64,000 nucleotides of DNA from Jiangella aurantiaca. GTDB taxonomy: Bacteria > Actinomycetota > Actinomycetes > Jiangellales > Jiangellaceae. Below, piece after piece: positions 25,543 to 34,959 of this stretch. Under the pieces are notes generated by a model, which worked only from the letters and a program-made list of their open reading frames with translations, searched no databases and was not told where the DNA came from. The stretch's first letter is position 1, and every line of letters starts with the position of its first letter. The stretch is taken from NCBI RefSeq assembly GCF_004349105.1, contig NZ_SMLB01000027.1, forward strand, positions 1 through 64,000. Direction: 5' to 3'. A program made the position numbers and the translations under genes.

Positions 25543-27234
25543 CTAGTCGCAGACGGCGCCGTTGGCGGCCGAGCCGACCAGCTTGGCGTACTTCGCCAGC
25601 ACGCCGCGCTCGTGCTTCGGCGCCGGCGGCGTCCAGGCCGCGCGGCGGCGGGCCAGCTCGTCGTCGTCGACCAGCAGCTCGAGCGTGCGGGCGGCGAGGT
25701 CGAGCCGGATGCGGTCGCCGTTCTGGACGAACGCGATGGGGCCGCCGTCGACCGCCTCGGGGGCGACGTGGCCGATGCACGGGCCCGTCGTGCCGCCGGA
25801 GAACCGGCCGTCGGTGACCAGCAGGACGTCCTTGCCGAGGCCGGCACCCTTGATGGCGCCGGTGACGGCCAGCATCTCGCGCATGCCGGGGCCACCCTTC
25901 GGGCCCTCGTAGCGGATGACGATGACGTCGTTCTTGTTCAGGTCGCCGGCGGCGACTGCATTCATAGCACCACTCTCACCGTCGAACACCTTGGCGGTGC
26001 CCTCGAAGACGTCGGTGTCGAAGCCGGCCGACTTCACGACGGCGCCCTCGGGCGCGAGCGAACCGTGCAGCACGGTGATGCCGCCGGTCTTGTGGATCGG
26101 GTCGCCCATGGCGTGGATGATCTTGCCGTCGACGTCCGGCGGGGCGATGTCGGCGAGGTTCTCGGCCAGAGTCCTGCCGGTGACGGTGAGCGCGTCGCCG
26201 TGCATGAGGCCGGCGTCGAGCAGCGCCTTCATGATGACCGGCACGCCGCCGACGCGGTCGACGTCGGTCATGACGTACCGCCCGAACGGCTTGACGTCGG
26301 CCAGGTGCGGGACGCGGTCACCGATGCGGTTGAAGTCGTCGAGCTCCAGCTTCACCCCGGCCTCGTGCGCGATGGCCATGAGGTGCAGGACGGCGTTCGT
26401 GGAGCCGCCGACCGCCATGACGACGGCGATGGCGTTCTCGAACGCCTCCTTCGTCATGATGTCGCGGGTGGTGATGCCGAGGCGGAGCAGGTTGACGACG
26501 GCCTCGCCGGACTTGCGGGCGTAGCCGTCGCGGCGGCGGTCGACGGCGGGCGGCGCGGCGCTGCCGGGCAGCGACATGCCGAGCGCCTCGGCGGCGCTGG
26601 CCATGGTGTTGGCGGTGTACATGCCACCGCAGGCGCCCTCGCCGGGACAGATGGCCCGCTCGATCTCGTCGACCTCCTCGCGGGTGATCAGCCCGCGGGC
26701 GCACGCGCCGACCGCCTCGAACGCGTCGATGATCGTGACCTCGCGGTCGCCCACCCGACCAGGCAGGATCGACCCCGCGTACAGGAACGTCGCGGCGACG
26801 TCGAGCCGCGCGGCCGCCATCAGCATGGCCGGCGCGGACTTGTCGCAGCCGGCCAGCAGCACCGCGCCGTCCAGCCGCTCGGCGCCGAACACCGTCTCGA
26901 CGGAGTCGGCGATGACCTCGCGCGACACCAGCGAGTAGTGCATGCCCTCGTGGCCCATGGAGATGCCGTCGGACACCGAGATGGTGCCGAACTCGAGCGG
27001 GTACCCGCCGCCGGCGTGTACGCCTTCCTTCGACGCCTTGGCCAGGCGGTCGAGCGACAGGTTGCAGGGGGTGATCTCGTTCCAGGACGAGGCGACCCCG
27101 ATCTGCGGCTTCTCCCAGTCGTCGTCGGTCATGCCGACGGCGCGCAGCATCCCACGGGCGGCGGCACGTTCGAGACCGTCGGTGACCGCCCGGGAGTGTG
27201 GCTTCAGGTCGGGCTTCGAGGGTGTCACGGTCAT
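25543..27234 (-). CDS. ilvD: dihydroxy-acid dehydratase
   Basis: Third common enzyme of branched-chain amino-acid synthesis: it dehydrates the dihydroxy acids made by IlvC to 2-oxo acids. The 563 residues carry the iron-sulfur ligands Cys57 ([11 protein letters not shown]), Cys130 ([13 protein letters not shown]) and Cys202 ([19 protein letters not shown]), together with Lys132 of the metal site and the C-terminal [20 protein letters not shown]. This is the plant/actinobacterial-like, [2Fe-2S]-compatible length. It is monocistronic here and separated from ilvBNC by about 19 kb of accessory genes on the same chromosome arm, both sets reading leftward. Confidence 0.97.
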   Translation of the reverse strand: MTVTPSKPDLKPHSRAVTDGLERAAARGMLRAVGMTDDDWEKPQIGVASSWNEITPCNLSLDRLAKASKEGVHAGGGYPLEFGTISVSDGISMGHEGMHYSLVSREVIADSVETVFGAERLDGAVLLAGCDKSAPAMLMAAARLDVAATFLYAGSILPGRVGDREVTIIDAFEAVGACARGLITREEVDEIERAICPGEGACGGMYTANTMASAAEALGMSLPGSAAPPAVDRRRDGYARKSGEAVVNLLRLGITTRDIMTKEAFENAIAVVMAVGGSTNAVLHLMAIAHEAGVKLELDDFNRIGDRVPHLADVKPFGRYVMTDVDRVGGVPVIMKALLDAGLMHGDALTVTGRTLAENLADIAPPDVDGKIIHAMGDPIHKTGGITVLHGSLAPEGAVVKSAGFDTDVFEGTAKVFDGESGAMNAVAAGDLNKNDVIVIRYEGPKGGPGMREMLAVTGAIKGAGLGKDVLLVTDGRFSGGTTGPCIGHVAPEAVDGGPIAFVQNGDRIRLDLAARTLELLVDDDELARRRAAWTPPAPKHERGVLAKYAKLVGSAANGAVCD

Positions 27235-27294
27235 GCGGACACGCTAGTCCTGTCGTCCGGCAGGAAAGACGCGAGGTCCGAAATCCGGACGCGG

Positions 27295-28134
27295 TCATTT
27301 CACCGCGCCCGCGGTCAGCCCGGCGATGACCTGGCGCTGCAGCGCGACGAAGACGATGATCGGCACGAGCATGACGATCGTCGCGCCGGCGATCGCGCCG
27401 GTCACGTTGAAGCCGAACTGCGACCGGAACCCGGCCAGCGCGAGCTGGACGTTCTGGTGCTCCTGCGAGACGAGGAACAGGTTGGCGAAGAAGAACTCGT
27501 TCCAGATCTGCACGAAGGAGACGACGGCCACGGTGGCCAGCGCCGGCCGGGTCAGTGGCAGGACCACCCGGACCATCGTCGTGAAGTACCCCGCGCCGTC
27601 CATCGCCGCCGCCTCCTCGAGCTCCCGCGGCGTGGACAGGAGATAGGACCGGAGGACGACGAACGTGAACGGGAACTGCAGGGCGGCGTAGAAGATCACC
27701 ATGCCGGCCCGGGAGTCGAACAGTCCCAGTTCGCGCATGATGAAGAACTCCGGCGTCGCCAGCCCCACGACCGGTATCGCCAGGGCGAGGGAGAACCCCG
27801 CCACCAGTGTGCTGCGGCCCCGGAACGCGTAGCGGGCCAGCGGATAGGCGGCGAGAAACGCGGCCGCGATCGCACCAGCCGAGCCGAGGGTCGCGTAGAG
27901 CAGTGTGTTGAGCACGTAGTGATGCAGCTCGATCTGGGTGAAGGCGTCGACGTAGCCCTGCAGCGTCACCGGGTCCGGCAGCACGCCGGCACCGGTGAAG
28001 ACCTGCGTCCCCGTCTTGAGACTGGACACCATCACCCAGGCCGTCGGCGTCAGCGCCAGCAGCGTGACCACGGTGAGGAACCCGTAGGCCAGTGGTGCGG
28101 CGCGCCGCGAGATTCGAGGGCGGGCGGCGCTCAT
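27295..28134 (-). CDS. carbohydrate ABC transporter permease (MalG-like)
   Basis: A 279-residue permease of the CUT1 family. Six membrane segments are visible from PLAYGFLTVVTLLALTPTAW onward. The cytoplasmic coupling (EAA) loop is PRELEEAAAMDGAGYFTTMV, followed by RVVLPLTRPALATVAVVSFV. The C-terminus LQRQVIAGLTAGAVK is the usual MalG-like ending (QxxhhxGLTxGAVK). The ATG overlaps the stop of the partner permease by 4 bp. No ATPase gene follows: 60 bp downstream lies the start of ilvD. As in other actinobacterial CUT1 systems, a shared ATPase of the MsiK type encoded elsewhere would energise it. Confidence 0.92.
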   Translation of the reverse strand: MSAARPRISRRAAPLAYGFLTVVTLLALTPTAWVMVSSLKTGTQVFTGAGVLPDPVTLQGYVDAFTQIELHHYVLNTLLYATLGSAGAIAAAFLAAYPLARYAFRGRSTLVAGFSLALAIPVVGLATPEFFIMRELGLFDSRAGMVIFYAALQFPFTFVVLRSYLLSTPRELEEAAAMDGAGYFTTMVRVVLPLTRPALATVAVVSFVQIWNEFFFANLFLVSQEHQNVQLALAGFRSQFGFNVTGAIAGATIVMLVPIIVFVALQRQVIAGLTAGAVK

Positions 28135-29033
28135 CGGCCCTCACCCACCCGGAACAGCCGGCGGACCGCCACGATCAGCACCATGCCGACCACGAGGATC
28201 GTGGATCCGACGGCGTTCGCGTACCCCCACTCACCGTTGAGGTAGGCGCGGTAGGCGTACAGGGCCAGGGTGGCCGTGGCGTTGTCCGGCCCGCCCGCGG
28301 TGAGGATGAACACCACGTCGAACATGCCGATGTCGACCAGCAGCCGGATGAGGATGACGGTGCCGATGACGGTACGCAGCAGCGGCAGCGTGATGTGCAC
28401 GGCCTGGCGCCAGGACGACGCGCCGTCGATCTGCGCGGCCTCGTAGACCTCGTCCGGGATCGCCGCGATCTCGGCCATCACCAGGACCATCACGAAGCCG
28501 ACGACGAACACGAAGGTGCCCGCGACCGCCCACCGCGCGGTCGTCGTGTCGAAGAGCCAGTCCCGGTCGCCGGGGAGGCCGAGCGCCGCGAGGGCGTTGT
28601 TCAGCAGGCCGGCTCTCGCGTTGTAGAACATCGAGAAGACGAGCGCGTAGGCGGCCCCGGAGATCACGAACGGCACGAAGATCACCGTCCGGAACGCCTC
28701 CCACCCCCGCGGGCGCAGCGCCAGCACCATGCCCGCCGCCACGCCGAGCGGCACCTGCACCGCGACCGCGGCGGCCGCGTAGAACAGCGTGTTGCCGAGA
28801 GCGGCGAAGAAGACCGGATCACTGAGCATCCGCCGGTAGTTCTCCAGCCCGGTCCAGGCCAGCTCCAGCCCGCCCCACCGGCTGAACGCGGTGACGAGCA
28901 GAACGCCGAGCGGCACCAGGAAGAACGTGGCGAACAGCGCGGCGCCGGGCAGCAGCGAGACGGCCACCGCCCGGCGTGCTCCGCGCGGGATCGGCGCGGC
29001 GCCCACCTCACCCGCCCGCCTGCGCCCGGGCAT
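28131..29033 (-). CDS. carbohydrate ABC transporter permease (MalF-like)
   Basis: A 300-residue CUT1 permease. Hydrophobic segments begin at AVAVSLLPGAALFATFFLVP. The EAA loop is IPDEVYEAAQIDGASSWRQA followed by VHITLPLLRTVIGTVILIRL. FILTAGGPDNATATLALYAY is a conserved MalF-like block. The start is uncertain: ATG 29033 lies inside the end of the binding-protein gene, while a GTG at 29006 immediately follows that gene's stop; both would suit a coupled operon. Order is binding protein, this permease, then MalG-like permease. Confidence 0.9.
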   Translation of the reverse strand: MPGRRRAGEVGAAPIPRGARRAVAVSLLPGAALFATFFLVPLGVLLVTAFSRWGGLELAWTGLENYRRMLSDPVFFAALGNTLFYAAAAVAVQVPLGVAAGMVLALRPRGWEAFRTVIFVPFVISGAAYALVFSMFYNARAGLLNNALAALGLPGDRDWLFDTTTARWAVAGTFVFVVGFVMVLVMAEIAAIPDEVYEAAQIDGASSWRQAVHITLPLLRTVIGTVILIRLLVDIGMFDVVFILTAGGPDNATATLALYAYRAYLNGEWGYANAVGSTILVVGMVLIVAVRRLFRVGEGR

Positions 29034-30339
29034 CGGCCGCGAGCCGGTCGAGGAACTCCGCCGCCGGCATCGAGCCGTCGACATAGGCGGGCCACAGGTT
29101 CCGCCAGGCCACGCCGAACCCGGCCGGGCCGTGCACGCGCACGTGCGGGTACCGGTGCGTCACCTCGGCCGCCTCCTCGGCAAGCCCGGTGGCCAGCGGC
29201 TCGAGTTCGGCGGCGGCCATGGCGTCCGGATCGACGGCGACCGGCGGACTGGCACCGGTCGCGGCCGCTTGGGCGAGCACCTCGTCCTGCGACGACACGA
29301 ACCGCACGAACTCCCGGACCGCCGTGAGGGCGCGCTCGTCCGTGGCGCCGGACACCCAGCCGGCACCGGAGACGACGATCACCCCGCGCTCGCCCGCGGA
29401 CCAGCCCGGTGCCGGCGCGAAGCCGGTCTTCTCATAGAGGCCGGGGCTCGCCGCATCGCCGGTCAGGTTGGTCTTGACGAACCAGGGCCCGTTGGCGATC
29501 GTCGCCGCCTGCTCGGACAGGTAGGCCGCAGCGGCGTTCTGGAACTCGCCGGAGAACGCGTCGGCGTTGACATAGCCGTCGACGTGCCACGATCGCAGCC
29601 GCTCGGTCGCCGCCACCACGGCGGGATCGTCGGCCCAGCCGTCCGCCGAGGTGATGCCGTCGATGAGGAAGTCCTCGCCGCCGCCGGTGCCGATGAGATG
29701 CACCCACATCAGCATCGTGGCCCAGTCACCGTCCAGCGCCAGCGCCGTCACCCCGTCGGCCCGCAGCCGCGCCGCCAACTGCTCGAACTCGTCCCACGTC
29801 GGCGGGAAGGCGTCGTAGCCCGCCCGTTCGAGCAGCTCGGCGTTGTAGAAGATGCCGATGGCGTCGCGCTGCTGCGGGATCGCCCAGATCTGGCCGTCCG
29901 GGCCACGCAGCGCGTCGAACACGTGGTCGTGGAAGGTTCCGGCCCACTCCTCGTCCGCGGCGAGATCGGGTGCGAAGTCGTGCAGTCGTCCGGTCTCCTG
30001 CAGCGCCCTGATCTCACCGGAGTTCAGCTGGAACAGGTCCGGCAGGTCGTCGGCCATCGCCAGCCGCTGGTAGTACTGCAGCCGGTCGTCGCTCGACCCG
30101 GCGTTGGGGTTCTCCAGCGTCTCGACCCGGTACGTCCCGGCGTAGCGCTCGTTGAACCGCTGGGCGGCCTCGTAGTTGTACTGCAGGAACGGGTCGGTCG
30201 GGCTCTGCTGGCAGGTGGCGCAGGTGATCACCACCTCGCCGGAGTCGGAGCTCGACGACTCCGCTCCCGCACCGCAGCCGGCCAAGATCACCAGGGCCGC
30301 CGCGAAGCCGGCGAGCACGGAAGAGCCGCGATCGTGCAT
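29008..30339 (-). CDS. carbohydrate ABC transporter substrate-binding lipoprotein
   Basis: A 443-residue binding protein of the SBP_bac_1/MalE-like family. The signal peptide ends at the lipobox ILAGC (Cys22) followed by a Ser-rich spacer. Mature-protein hallmarks are NERYAGTYRVETLENPN, AIPQQRDAIGIFYNAELLER and AGYDAFPPTWDEFEQLAARL. Just after the spacer is an unusual CxxC motif (VVITCATCQQSPTDPF, Cys40 and Cys43), which could form a disulfide near the anchor. GGAG lies eight bases before the ATG at 30339. The 3' end overlaps the next permease start. The ligand is unknown; the linked FAD oxidoreductase and AraC regulator suggest a plant-derived or modified sugar. Confidence 0.9.
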   Translation of the reverse strand: MHDRGSSVLAGFAAALVILAGCGAGAESSSSDSGEVVITCATCQQSPTDPFLQYNYEAAQRFNERYAGTYRVETLENPNAGSSDDRLQYYQRLAMADDLPDLFQLNSGEIRALQETGRLHDFAPDLAADEEWAGTFHDHVFDALRGPDGQIWAIPQQRDAIGIFYNAELLERAGYDAFPPTWDEFEQLAARLRADGVTALALDGDWATMLMWVHLIGTGGGEDFLIDGITSADGWADDPAVVAATERLRSWHVDGYVNADAFSGEFQNAAAAYLSEQAATIANGPWFVKTNLTGDAASPGLYEKTGFAPAPGWSAGERGVIVVSGAGWVSGATDERALTAVREFVRFVSSQDEVLAQAAATGASPPVAVDPDAMAAAELEPLATGLAEEAAEVTHRYPHVRVHGPAGFGVAWRNLWPAYVDGSMPAAEFLDRLAADARAQAGG

Positions 30340-30380
30340 GACGTCATCTCCTTCGATGAACGACGGACGGTGGGGCGCTG

Positions 30381-32006
30381 TCAGTAACCGGCGATCGACG
30401 GCCAGTGCCGCTCGATACCGGCCCGGTCCAGCTCGCCGGCGAACTCGGCGAACAGCGCGCGGTCGGCGCGCACGCCCCGCGGCGCCACCTTCCGCTGGGC
30501 GCAGAACGCGACCACGTGAGCGGCCACCTCGCCGACGTTCCACTCCACGAGGGGCATGCGGTAGGCGCCGTTGGTGATGTGCGTGCTGCCGATGTTCTTG
30601 GCGCCGGGCAGCAGGTTGTCCACCCGCACGGGAAGCAACGCGCCCAGCGGCAGCTCGAACGGGCAGCAGCCGATGTCGATGTACGGGTCGCCGCCGGTGG
30701 ACGGGTGCAGGTCGATGCGGTACATCCCGATGCCGACGCTGTCGCGGTGGCGGACCGCACCGGCCGCGCCGCGCACCGCGAGCGAGAGCTCCTGCTCGAC
30801 GATCGTGTGCTCGGCCCGAATCCGGCGCGACTCCCGGATGTACGGCGTCTTCGCCAGCCCGTCTGCGGTGTCGCCGACGACGTCCGCGCGCAACCGCAGC
30901 CCGGGCCAGCCGGTGCCGCCGTCCGGGCGCGGCGCCTCCGTCTGCAGCCAGTAGAGGAGCGACCGGCTGAGCCGCCGCGCCGCGGCGGAGTGCTCCGCGG
31001 CGTCCGGGACGCCGAACACCGGGCCACCCCAGTAGTCCATCTGCGGCCAGTTCACCAGGGTGATGTCGCTGGGATAGGCGCCGGGCCGGAAGTGCCGGCG
31101 CGCCGCGATGCGCCGGAACGTCCACAGGTTGCGGTCCAGCGACCGCACCCGCTGGTCGTTGTAGTCGGGGCCGATCGTCGCCGGGTCGTCGTCCGGGTTG
31201 GGCCAGAACTGGTGCTGGACGGGCTGCCGCGTCTTCGGGTGCGGAGCCACGAACGACAGCTGCCCCTTCGGCCAGTCGATCGCCCGGGCGGCCGCGAACT
31301 CCTCGTACCCCTCCGGCCGGTCGATCGTGTGGTCCTCGCCGTCGCGATGGTCCAGGGCGAAGCAGACCGACACCGGCTGCATGTTGAGCGGATCGGCGAC
31401 ATCGGACGCGTGCGGCTCGCCGGTCTCGGCAGCGGACTCCGACCCGGTGACGTGCTCGACGCCGGCCAGCGGCAGCAGGTCGCCGGTCTCGCTGGCGTCG
31501 ATCACCCAGTCGGCCCGGACCACCGTGGTGCCGCCGGTGCGCCGGTCGAGCAGGGTCACGGCCTCGACACGGTCGCCGTCGGTGTGCGCCTCGACCGGCT
31601 CGTGCTCGTACAGCACCCGCAGGCGGCCCGATCCTCGCCACGGCGCGAGCAGCGACTCGAGGACGGCGACGGTGACCCGCGGCTCGTGGCACAGACCGGA
31701 GACCTTCGCGCCGCCCGGGTTGAACGTGCGGATCTCGCGGGCGGCGTCGGTGAGCGGGTAGTGCCGGCGGTAGTAGTCGCGGACGGCGTCGCGGTACTGC
31801 CGATAGGTGGCCGTGCAGCCGAACTGCTCGATCCACACGTGCTCGTCGGGTGGCACGGCCTGCGCCGTGAGCACGCCACCGAGCCAGTCCGTCGGCTCCG
31901 TCAGCACCACCGTGAGGCCTCGGCGGGCGGCCGTCAGCGCGGCCGCGACCCCGCCCACGCCGCCGCCGATCACCAGGACATGTGTCTCGACTTCGTTCAT
32001 CTCCAT
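30381..32006 (-). CDS. FAD-dependent oxidoreductase (FAD_oxidored family)
   Basis: A 541-residue flavoprotein of the FAD_oxidored (PF12831-like) group. The dinucleotide motif is VLVIGGGVGGVAAALTAARR at the very N-terminus. It is followed by the flavin-phosphate motif TEPTDWLGGVLTAQAVPPDE and, later, WVIDASETGDLLPLAGVEHV, all characteristic of this family. The C-terminal NLLPGAKNIGSTHITNGAYR is a further signature. Members are often encoded beside carbohydrate ABC importers in glycan-degrading bacteria, but their reactions are largely unknown. Two in-frame ATGs lie close together (32006 and 32000). It is the first gene of a four-gene operon and is divergent from an AraC regulator. Confidence 0.88.
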   Translation of the reverse strand: MEMNEVETHVLVIGGGVGGVAAALTAARRGLTVVLTEPTDWLGGVLTAQAVPPDEHVWIEQFGCTATYRQYRDAVRDYYRRHYPLTDAAREIRTFNPGGAKVSGLCHEPRVTVAVLESLLAPWRGSGRLRVLYEHEPVEAHTDGDRVEAVTLLDRRTGGTTVVRADWVIDASETGDLLPLAGVEHVTGSESAAETGEPHASDVADPLNMQPVSVCFALDHRDGEDHTIDRPEGYEEFAAARAIDWPKGQLSFVAPHPKTRQPVQHQFWPNPDDDPATIGPDYNDQRVRSLDRNLWTFRRIAARRHFRPGAYPSDITLVNWPQMDYWGGPVFGVPDAAEHSAAARRLSRSLLYWLQTEAPRPDGGTGWPGLRLRADVVGDTADGLAKTPYIRESRRIRAEHTIVEQELSLAVRGAAGAVRHRDSVGIGMYRIDLHPSTGGDPYIDIGCCPFELPLGALLPVRVDNLLPGAKNIGSTHITNGAYRMPLVEWNVGEVAAHVVAFCAQRKVAPRGVRADRALFAEFAGELDRAGIERHWPSIAGY

Positions 32007-32020
32007 ATGAGAGCAGGTCC

Positions 32021-32860
32021 ATGACCTTGATTAACATGGCTGCAATGGGCAGCTCTGTATCTGAGATTGATGACCGCGCGCGGCGGATGCGCATCGCGCA
32101 CGCCACGGCGCGCGAGATCGTCCAGCCGGCCGGCTCACGCATCGGACCGCGGCACCAGCACGAGATCCACCTGATCCTCATCCACTCCGGATCCATCGAG
32201 TTGACCGTCGACGCCCAGCCGCCCCGCCACGTGCCCGCGGGTCAGCTGTGTCTGCTGCTGCCCGGCCACACCAACGAGATCGTCGTCGACCGCGCCGCCG
32301 ACACCCGCCAGACGCTGATCCGCGGCCGGCTCGAGAACGTCACCGAGCAGATGCGCGGCTGGCTGGAGTCGCTGCGCCCGACCCGGCCGCTCTCCTCGGC
32401 GCTGACCTACCTCGCCCGCGAGGCGGTCGTCACGGAGCAGACCCGGCTCACGGCCGACGGCGCATTGCTCGACGCCCTCGCCACGGCGCTGCTCTGGCGG
32501 TTCGTCGCGGAGTTCCGCAACCTGCCGGCCGCGCTGCCGGCGCCGATCGAGGCCGCCCGGCTCTACATCCACACGCACGTCGCCGATCCGATCACGCTCG
32601 ACGACATCGCCCGCGCGGCGTCGGTGACGCCGGCGCACCTGATCCGGCTGTTCCGCACGCACATGAACACCACTCCGGTGCGCTACCTGTGGGATCGGCG
32701 CATCTCGCTGGGGGTCGAGCTGCTCACCTCGACCGGCCTGCCCGTGGGCTCGGTCGCCGCCCGGTGCGGTTTCAAGACCAGCTTCCACTTCGCCCGCAAG
32801 GTCAGGGACGTCACAGGGCTGCCGCCGTCGGCGCTGCGCGAGTCGCACTGGCGGGCGTGA
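32021..32860 (+). CDS. AraC-family regulator
   Basis: A regulator of about 280 residues. The N-terminal half is an AraC-type cupin (PRHQHEIHLILIHSGSIELT, HVPAGQLCLLLPGHTNEIVV). The C-terminal half has two helix-turn-helix motifs: TLDDIARAASVTPAHLIRLF, then GLPVGSVAARCGFKTSFHFA followed by RKVRDVTGLPPSALR. It is divergent from the FAD oxidoreductase-sugar ABC operon and is its likely activator. The start is unsure: with ATG 32021 only 14 bp separate the two genes, so a later ATG (32036, 32045) or a leaderless transcript is possible; no strong ribosome site decides. Confidence 0.88.
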   Translation: MTLINMAAMGSSVSEIDDRARRMRIAHATAREIVQPAGSRIGPRHQHEIHLILIHSGSIELTVDAQPPRHVPAGQLCLLLPGHTNEIVVDRAADTRQTLIRGRLENVTEQMRGWLESLRPTRPLSSALTYLAREAVVTEQTRLTADGALLDALATALLWRFVAEFRNLPAALPAPIEAARLYIHTHVADPITLDDIARAASVTPAHLIRLFRTHMNTTPVRYLWDRRISLGVELLTSTGLPVGSVAARCGFKTSFHFARKVRDVTGLPPSALRESHWRA

Positions 32861-32888
32861 CCGACGGCCCGGGTCCGATACTGGTCCC

Positions 32889-33743
32889 ATGCGACGGCGT
32901 TCGGAGCGGCAGTGGCCGGGGCTGCGGTCGGTGTACTGCTGGAGCCCGCCCACCGGCGTCGTCACCGTCAGCGGCGCGCAGCAGATCGGCGTCTCGTTCG
33001 CCGAGCACCACGGCGTCGTCACCGAGTCCGGCGGCCGGCGGCACCGGTTCGACATCCGGCCCGGCGACGTGTTCGCGAACGGGTGGTCGCCGGTGTACTG
33101 GAGCGAGGTCACCCGGCCCGACGAGCTGGTCGAGATCTACCCCGGCGACGAGCTGCTGCGCGCCGCGGCGGGGTCGTCGCGGACGCCGGAGATCGAGCCG
33201 CTGCGCGGGGTGCGCGACGCCGTCGTGCTCGGGACGGCGTCGATCCTCAAGCGCGCCCACCTCGGCCTCGTCCACGTCGACAGCATCCGGGTCAGCGAGC
33301 TCGCGCACCGGCTGGCCGAGCATGTCGTCGGGCACTACGCCGGCATCGCGCCACCGCGGCGGGCGGTCACCGGGCGGCTGGACCGCGTCCTGCTGGACCG
33401 CGTCGCCGACGTCGTCGAGGCGCGGCTGAGCGACCCGCTCACCGTCGACGACCTCGCCGCCGCCGCGACGCTGAGCCCGTTCCACTTCGCTCGCGCCTTC
33501 AAGGCGTCGACCGGCCTGGCGCCGCACGAGTACGTCACGTCGCTGCGCATGGAGCGGGCCAAGTCGCTGCTGCTGACCAGCCGGTTGAGCGTGCCTGAGA
33601 TCGCCTACGCGGTGGGCCTGTCGAACGTCAGCCACTTCCGCCGCACGTTCCGCCGGCACACCGGCTTCCTGCCGTCCGACCTGCGTCCGAGCGAGAACCG
33701 CAGGATCCGATCCTCCTCCGCCGCTCCGCGTTTGACAGGCTGA
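32889..33743 (+). CDS. AraC-family regulator
   Basis: A 284-residue transcription factor. The N-terminal sensor region is not a clear cupin; it contains GVVTESGGRRHRFDIRPGDV and is probably ligand-binding. The C-terminal DNA-binding domain has TVDDLAAAATLSPFHFARAF followed by KASTGLAPHEYVTSLRMERA. The second helix-turn-helix is SVPEIAYAVGLSNVSHFRRT, ending FRRHTGFLPSDLR. It follows the first AraC gene by 28 bp and precedes the SnoaL-like gene by 5 bp, so it may regulate the pair downstream. The two AraC proteins are different subfamilies, not a recent duplication. Confidence 0.9.
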   Translation: MRRRSERQWPGLRSVYCWSPPTGVVTVSGAQQIGVSFAEHHGVVTESGGRRHRFDIRPGDVFANGWSPVYWSEVTRPDELVEIYPGDELLRAAAGSSRTPEIEPLRGVRDAVVLGTASILKRAHLGLVHVDSIRVSELAHRLAEHVVGHYAGIAPPRRAVTGRLDRVLLDRVADVVEARLSDPLTVDDLAAAATLSPFHFARAFKASTGLAPHEYVTSLRMERAKSLLLTSRLSVPEIAYAVGLSNVSHFRRTFRRHTGFLPSDLRPSENRRIRSSSAAPRLTG

Positions 33744-33748
33744 ACGGC

Positions 33749-34216
33749 ATGACCGATGCGCAAGCCGCCAATGCCGTGACCGCTCTGCTCCATGCCGTCG
33801 ACACGCTGGACTGGGACGGTGTGGTGGCCGTCCTCGCCGGCGACGTCGGGCTCGACTACACGTCGCTGTGGGGTGGGTCGGCCGAGACGGTGGCCGCGGC
33901 GGAGGTCGTGGAGCGGTGGCGTGGGCTGCTGCCCGGCTTCGACGCGACGCAGCACCTGACGGGGCCGGTGCAGACGAGCCCGGCTCCGGGCGGTGACGGC
34001 GTGCGGTGCGTGACGACGGTGCGCGGCTACCACCACCTCGCCGACGGCGACCGCAGCGACACCTGGATGATCGCCGGCTGGTACGACATCCGCGTCCTGG
34101 ACGGCCGGATCGCGGCCATCACGCTGCACGCCTTGTACGAGGAGGGCGACCGCGCCCTGACCGAGGTCGCGACGGCCCGCTGCGCCGCCGGTGCCGGTGG
34201 GCGAGTCGCGGCGTGA
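33749..34216 (+). CDS. SnoaL/NTF2-like protein
   Basis: A 155-residue protein with the cone-shaped alpha+beta barrel of the SnoaL/NTF2 superfamily. The opening helix (ANAVTALLHAVDTLDWDGVV) is followed by LAGDVGLDYTSLWGG, and the beta-sheet core by VRCVTTVRGYHHLADGDRSD and TWMIAGWYDIRVLDGRIAAI. Members include polyketide cyclases, scytalone-type dehydratases and many proteins of unknown role, so no reaction is assigned. It is translated just after the AraC gene, and its stop overlaps the GTG start of the SDR gene (GTGA). The two probably act on the same small molecule. Confidence 0.82.
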   Translation: MTDAQAANAVTALLHAVDTLDWDGVVAVLAGDVGLDYTSLWGGSAETVAAAEVVERWRGLLPGFDATQHLTGPVQTSPAPGGDGVRCVTTVRGYHHLADGDRSDTWMIAGWYDIRVLDGRIAAITLHALYEEGDRALTEVATARCAAGAGGRVAA

Positions 34217-34908
34217 CAGACGCCGCACCCGTCGCCGCCGTCACCGGGGGCAATCGCGGGATCGGCCTGGAGGTGTGCCGCCGGTTGGCCGCCCGCGGCC
34301 ACACCGTCGTGCTGACGGCGCGCGATCCCGCGGCGGCGCGGGCCGAGGCGGGGCGCCTGGCCGGCGCCGTCGTCCCGTTCGGTCTCGACGTCACCAGCGT
34401 GTCCGACGCCTCGGCCTTGGCCGACTATCTGCGCGCCGAGTTCGGGCGGCTGGACGTGCTGGTCAACAACGCCGCCATCCACTACGACACCTGGCAGCGT
34501 GCTGCGTCCGCCGACCTCGACGTCGTCCGCGAGGCGGCCGAGACCAACGTCTACGGCCCCTGGCGGCTGGCGATGACGCTGCTGCCGTTGCTCCGCGCCA
34601 GCTCGCATCCGCGGATCGTCAACGTGTCGAGCGAGGGCGGGTCCCTGGCGAGCATGGGCGGCGGCACGCCCGCGTACAGCATGACGAAGGCCGCGCTCAA
34701 CGCGGTGACCCGGATGCTCGCGACCGAGCTGCGCCGCGACGGGATCCTGGTCAACTCGATCTGCCCGGGCTGGGTCGCCACTGACATGGGCGGACCCGGC
34801 GGCCGGCCCGTCGATGCGGGTGCGGCCGGCATCGTCTGGGCCGCCACCCTGCCCGACGACGGTCCCACCGGCGGCTTCTTCCGCGACGGTCGCCCGGTGC
34901 CCTGGTGA
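34213..34908 (+). CDS. short-chain dehydrogenase/reductase
   Basis: A 231-residue classical SDR. The cofactor motif is AAVTGGNRGIGLEVCRRLAA, NNAA is intact (LVNNAAIHYDTWQR), the catalytic Ser is in VNVSSEGGSL, and the Tyr-Lys pair is in YSMTKAALNAVTRMLATELR. The acidic/basic pattern after the second strand (TARDPAAARAEAG) favours NADPH. The product shows the carbonyl-reductase-like block LASMGGGTPAYS seen in relatives that reduce ketones or quinones. The GTG start overlaps the SnoaL-like stop. Unlike the SDR at 23815-24519, all active-site residues are present here. Confidence 0.9.
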   Translation: MTDAAPVAAVTGGNRGIGLEVCRRLAARGHTVVLTARDPAAARAEAGRLAGAVVPFGLDVTSVSDASALADYLRAEFGRLDVLVNNAAIHYDTWQRAASADLDVVREAAETNVYGPWRLAMTLLPLLRASSHPRIVNVSSEGGSLASMGGGTPAYSMTKAALNAVTRMLATELRRDGILVNSICPGWVATDMGGPGGRPVDAGAAGIVWAATLPDDGPTGGFFRDGRPVPW

Positions 34909-34959
34909 CTTCACCGGCCGTTCACGTCGGCGCCGGACTGCGTGGGTACGGTGCGCCGC

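Noticed and set aside
25381-28245. A 954-codon plus-strand frame opposite ilvD and the MalG-like permease
   Set aside because: Same artefact: it is low-complexity, Arg/Gly/Asp-rich and antisense to conserved genes.
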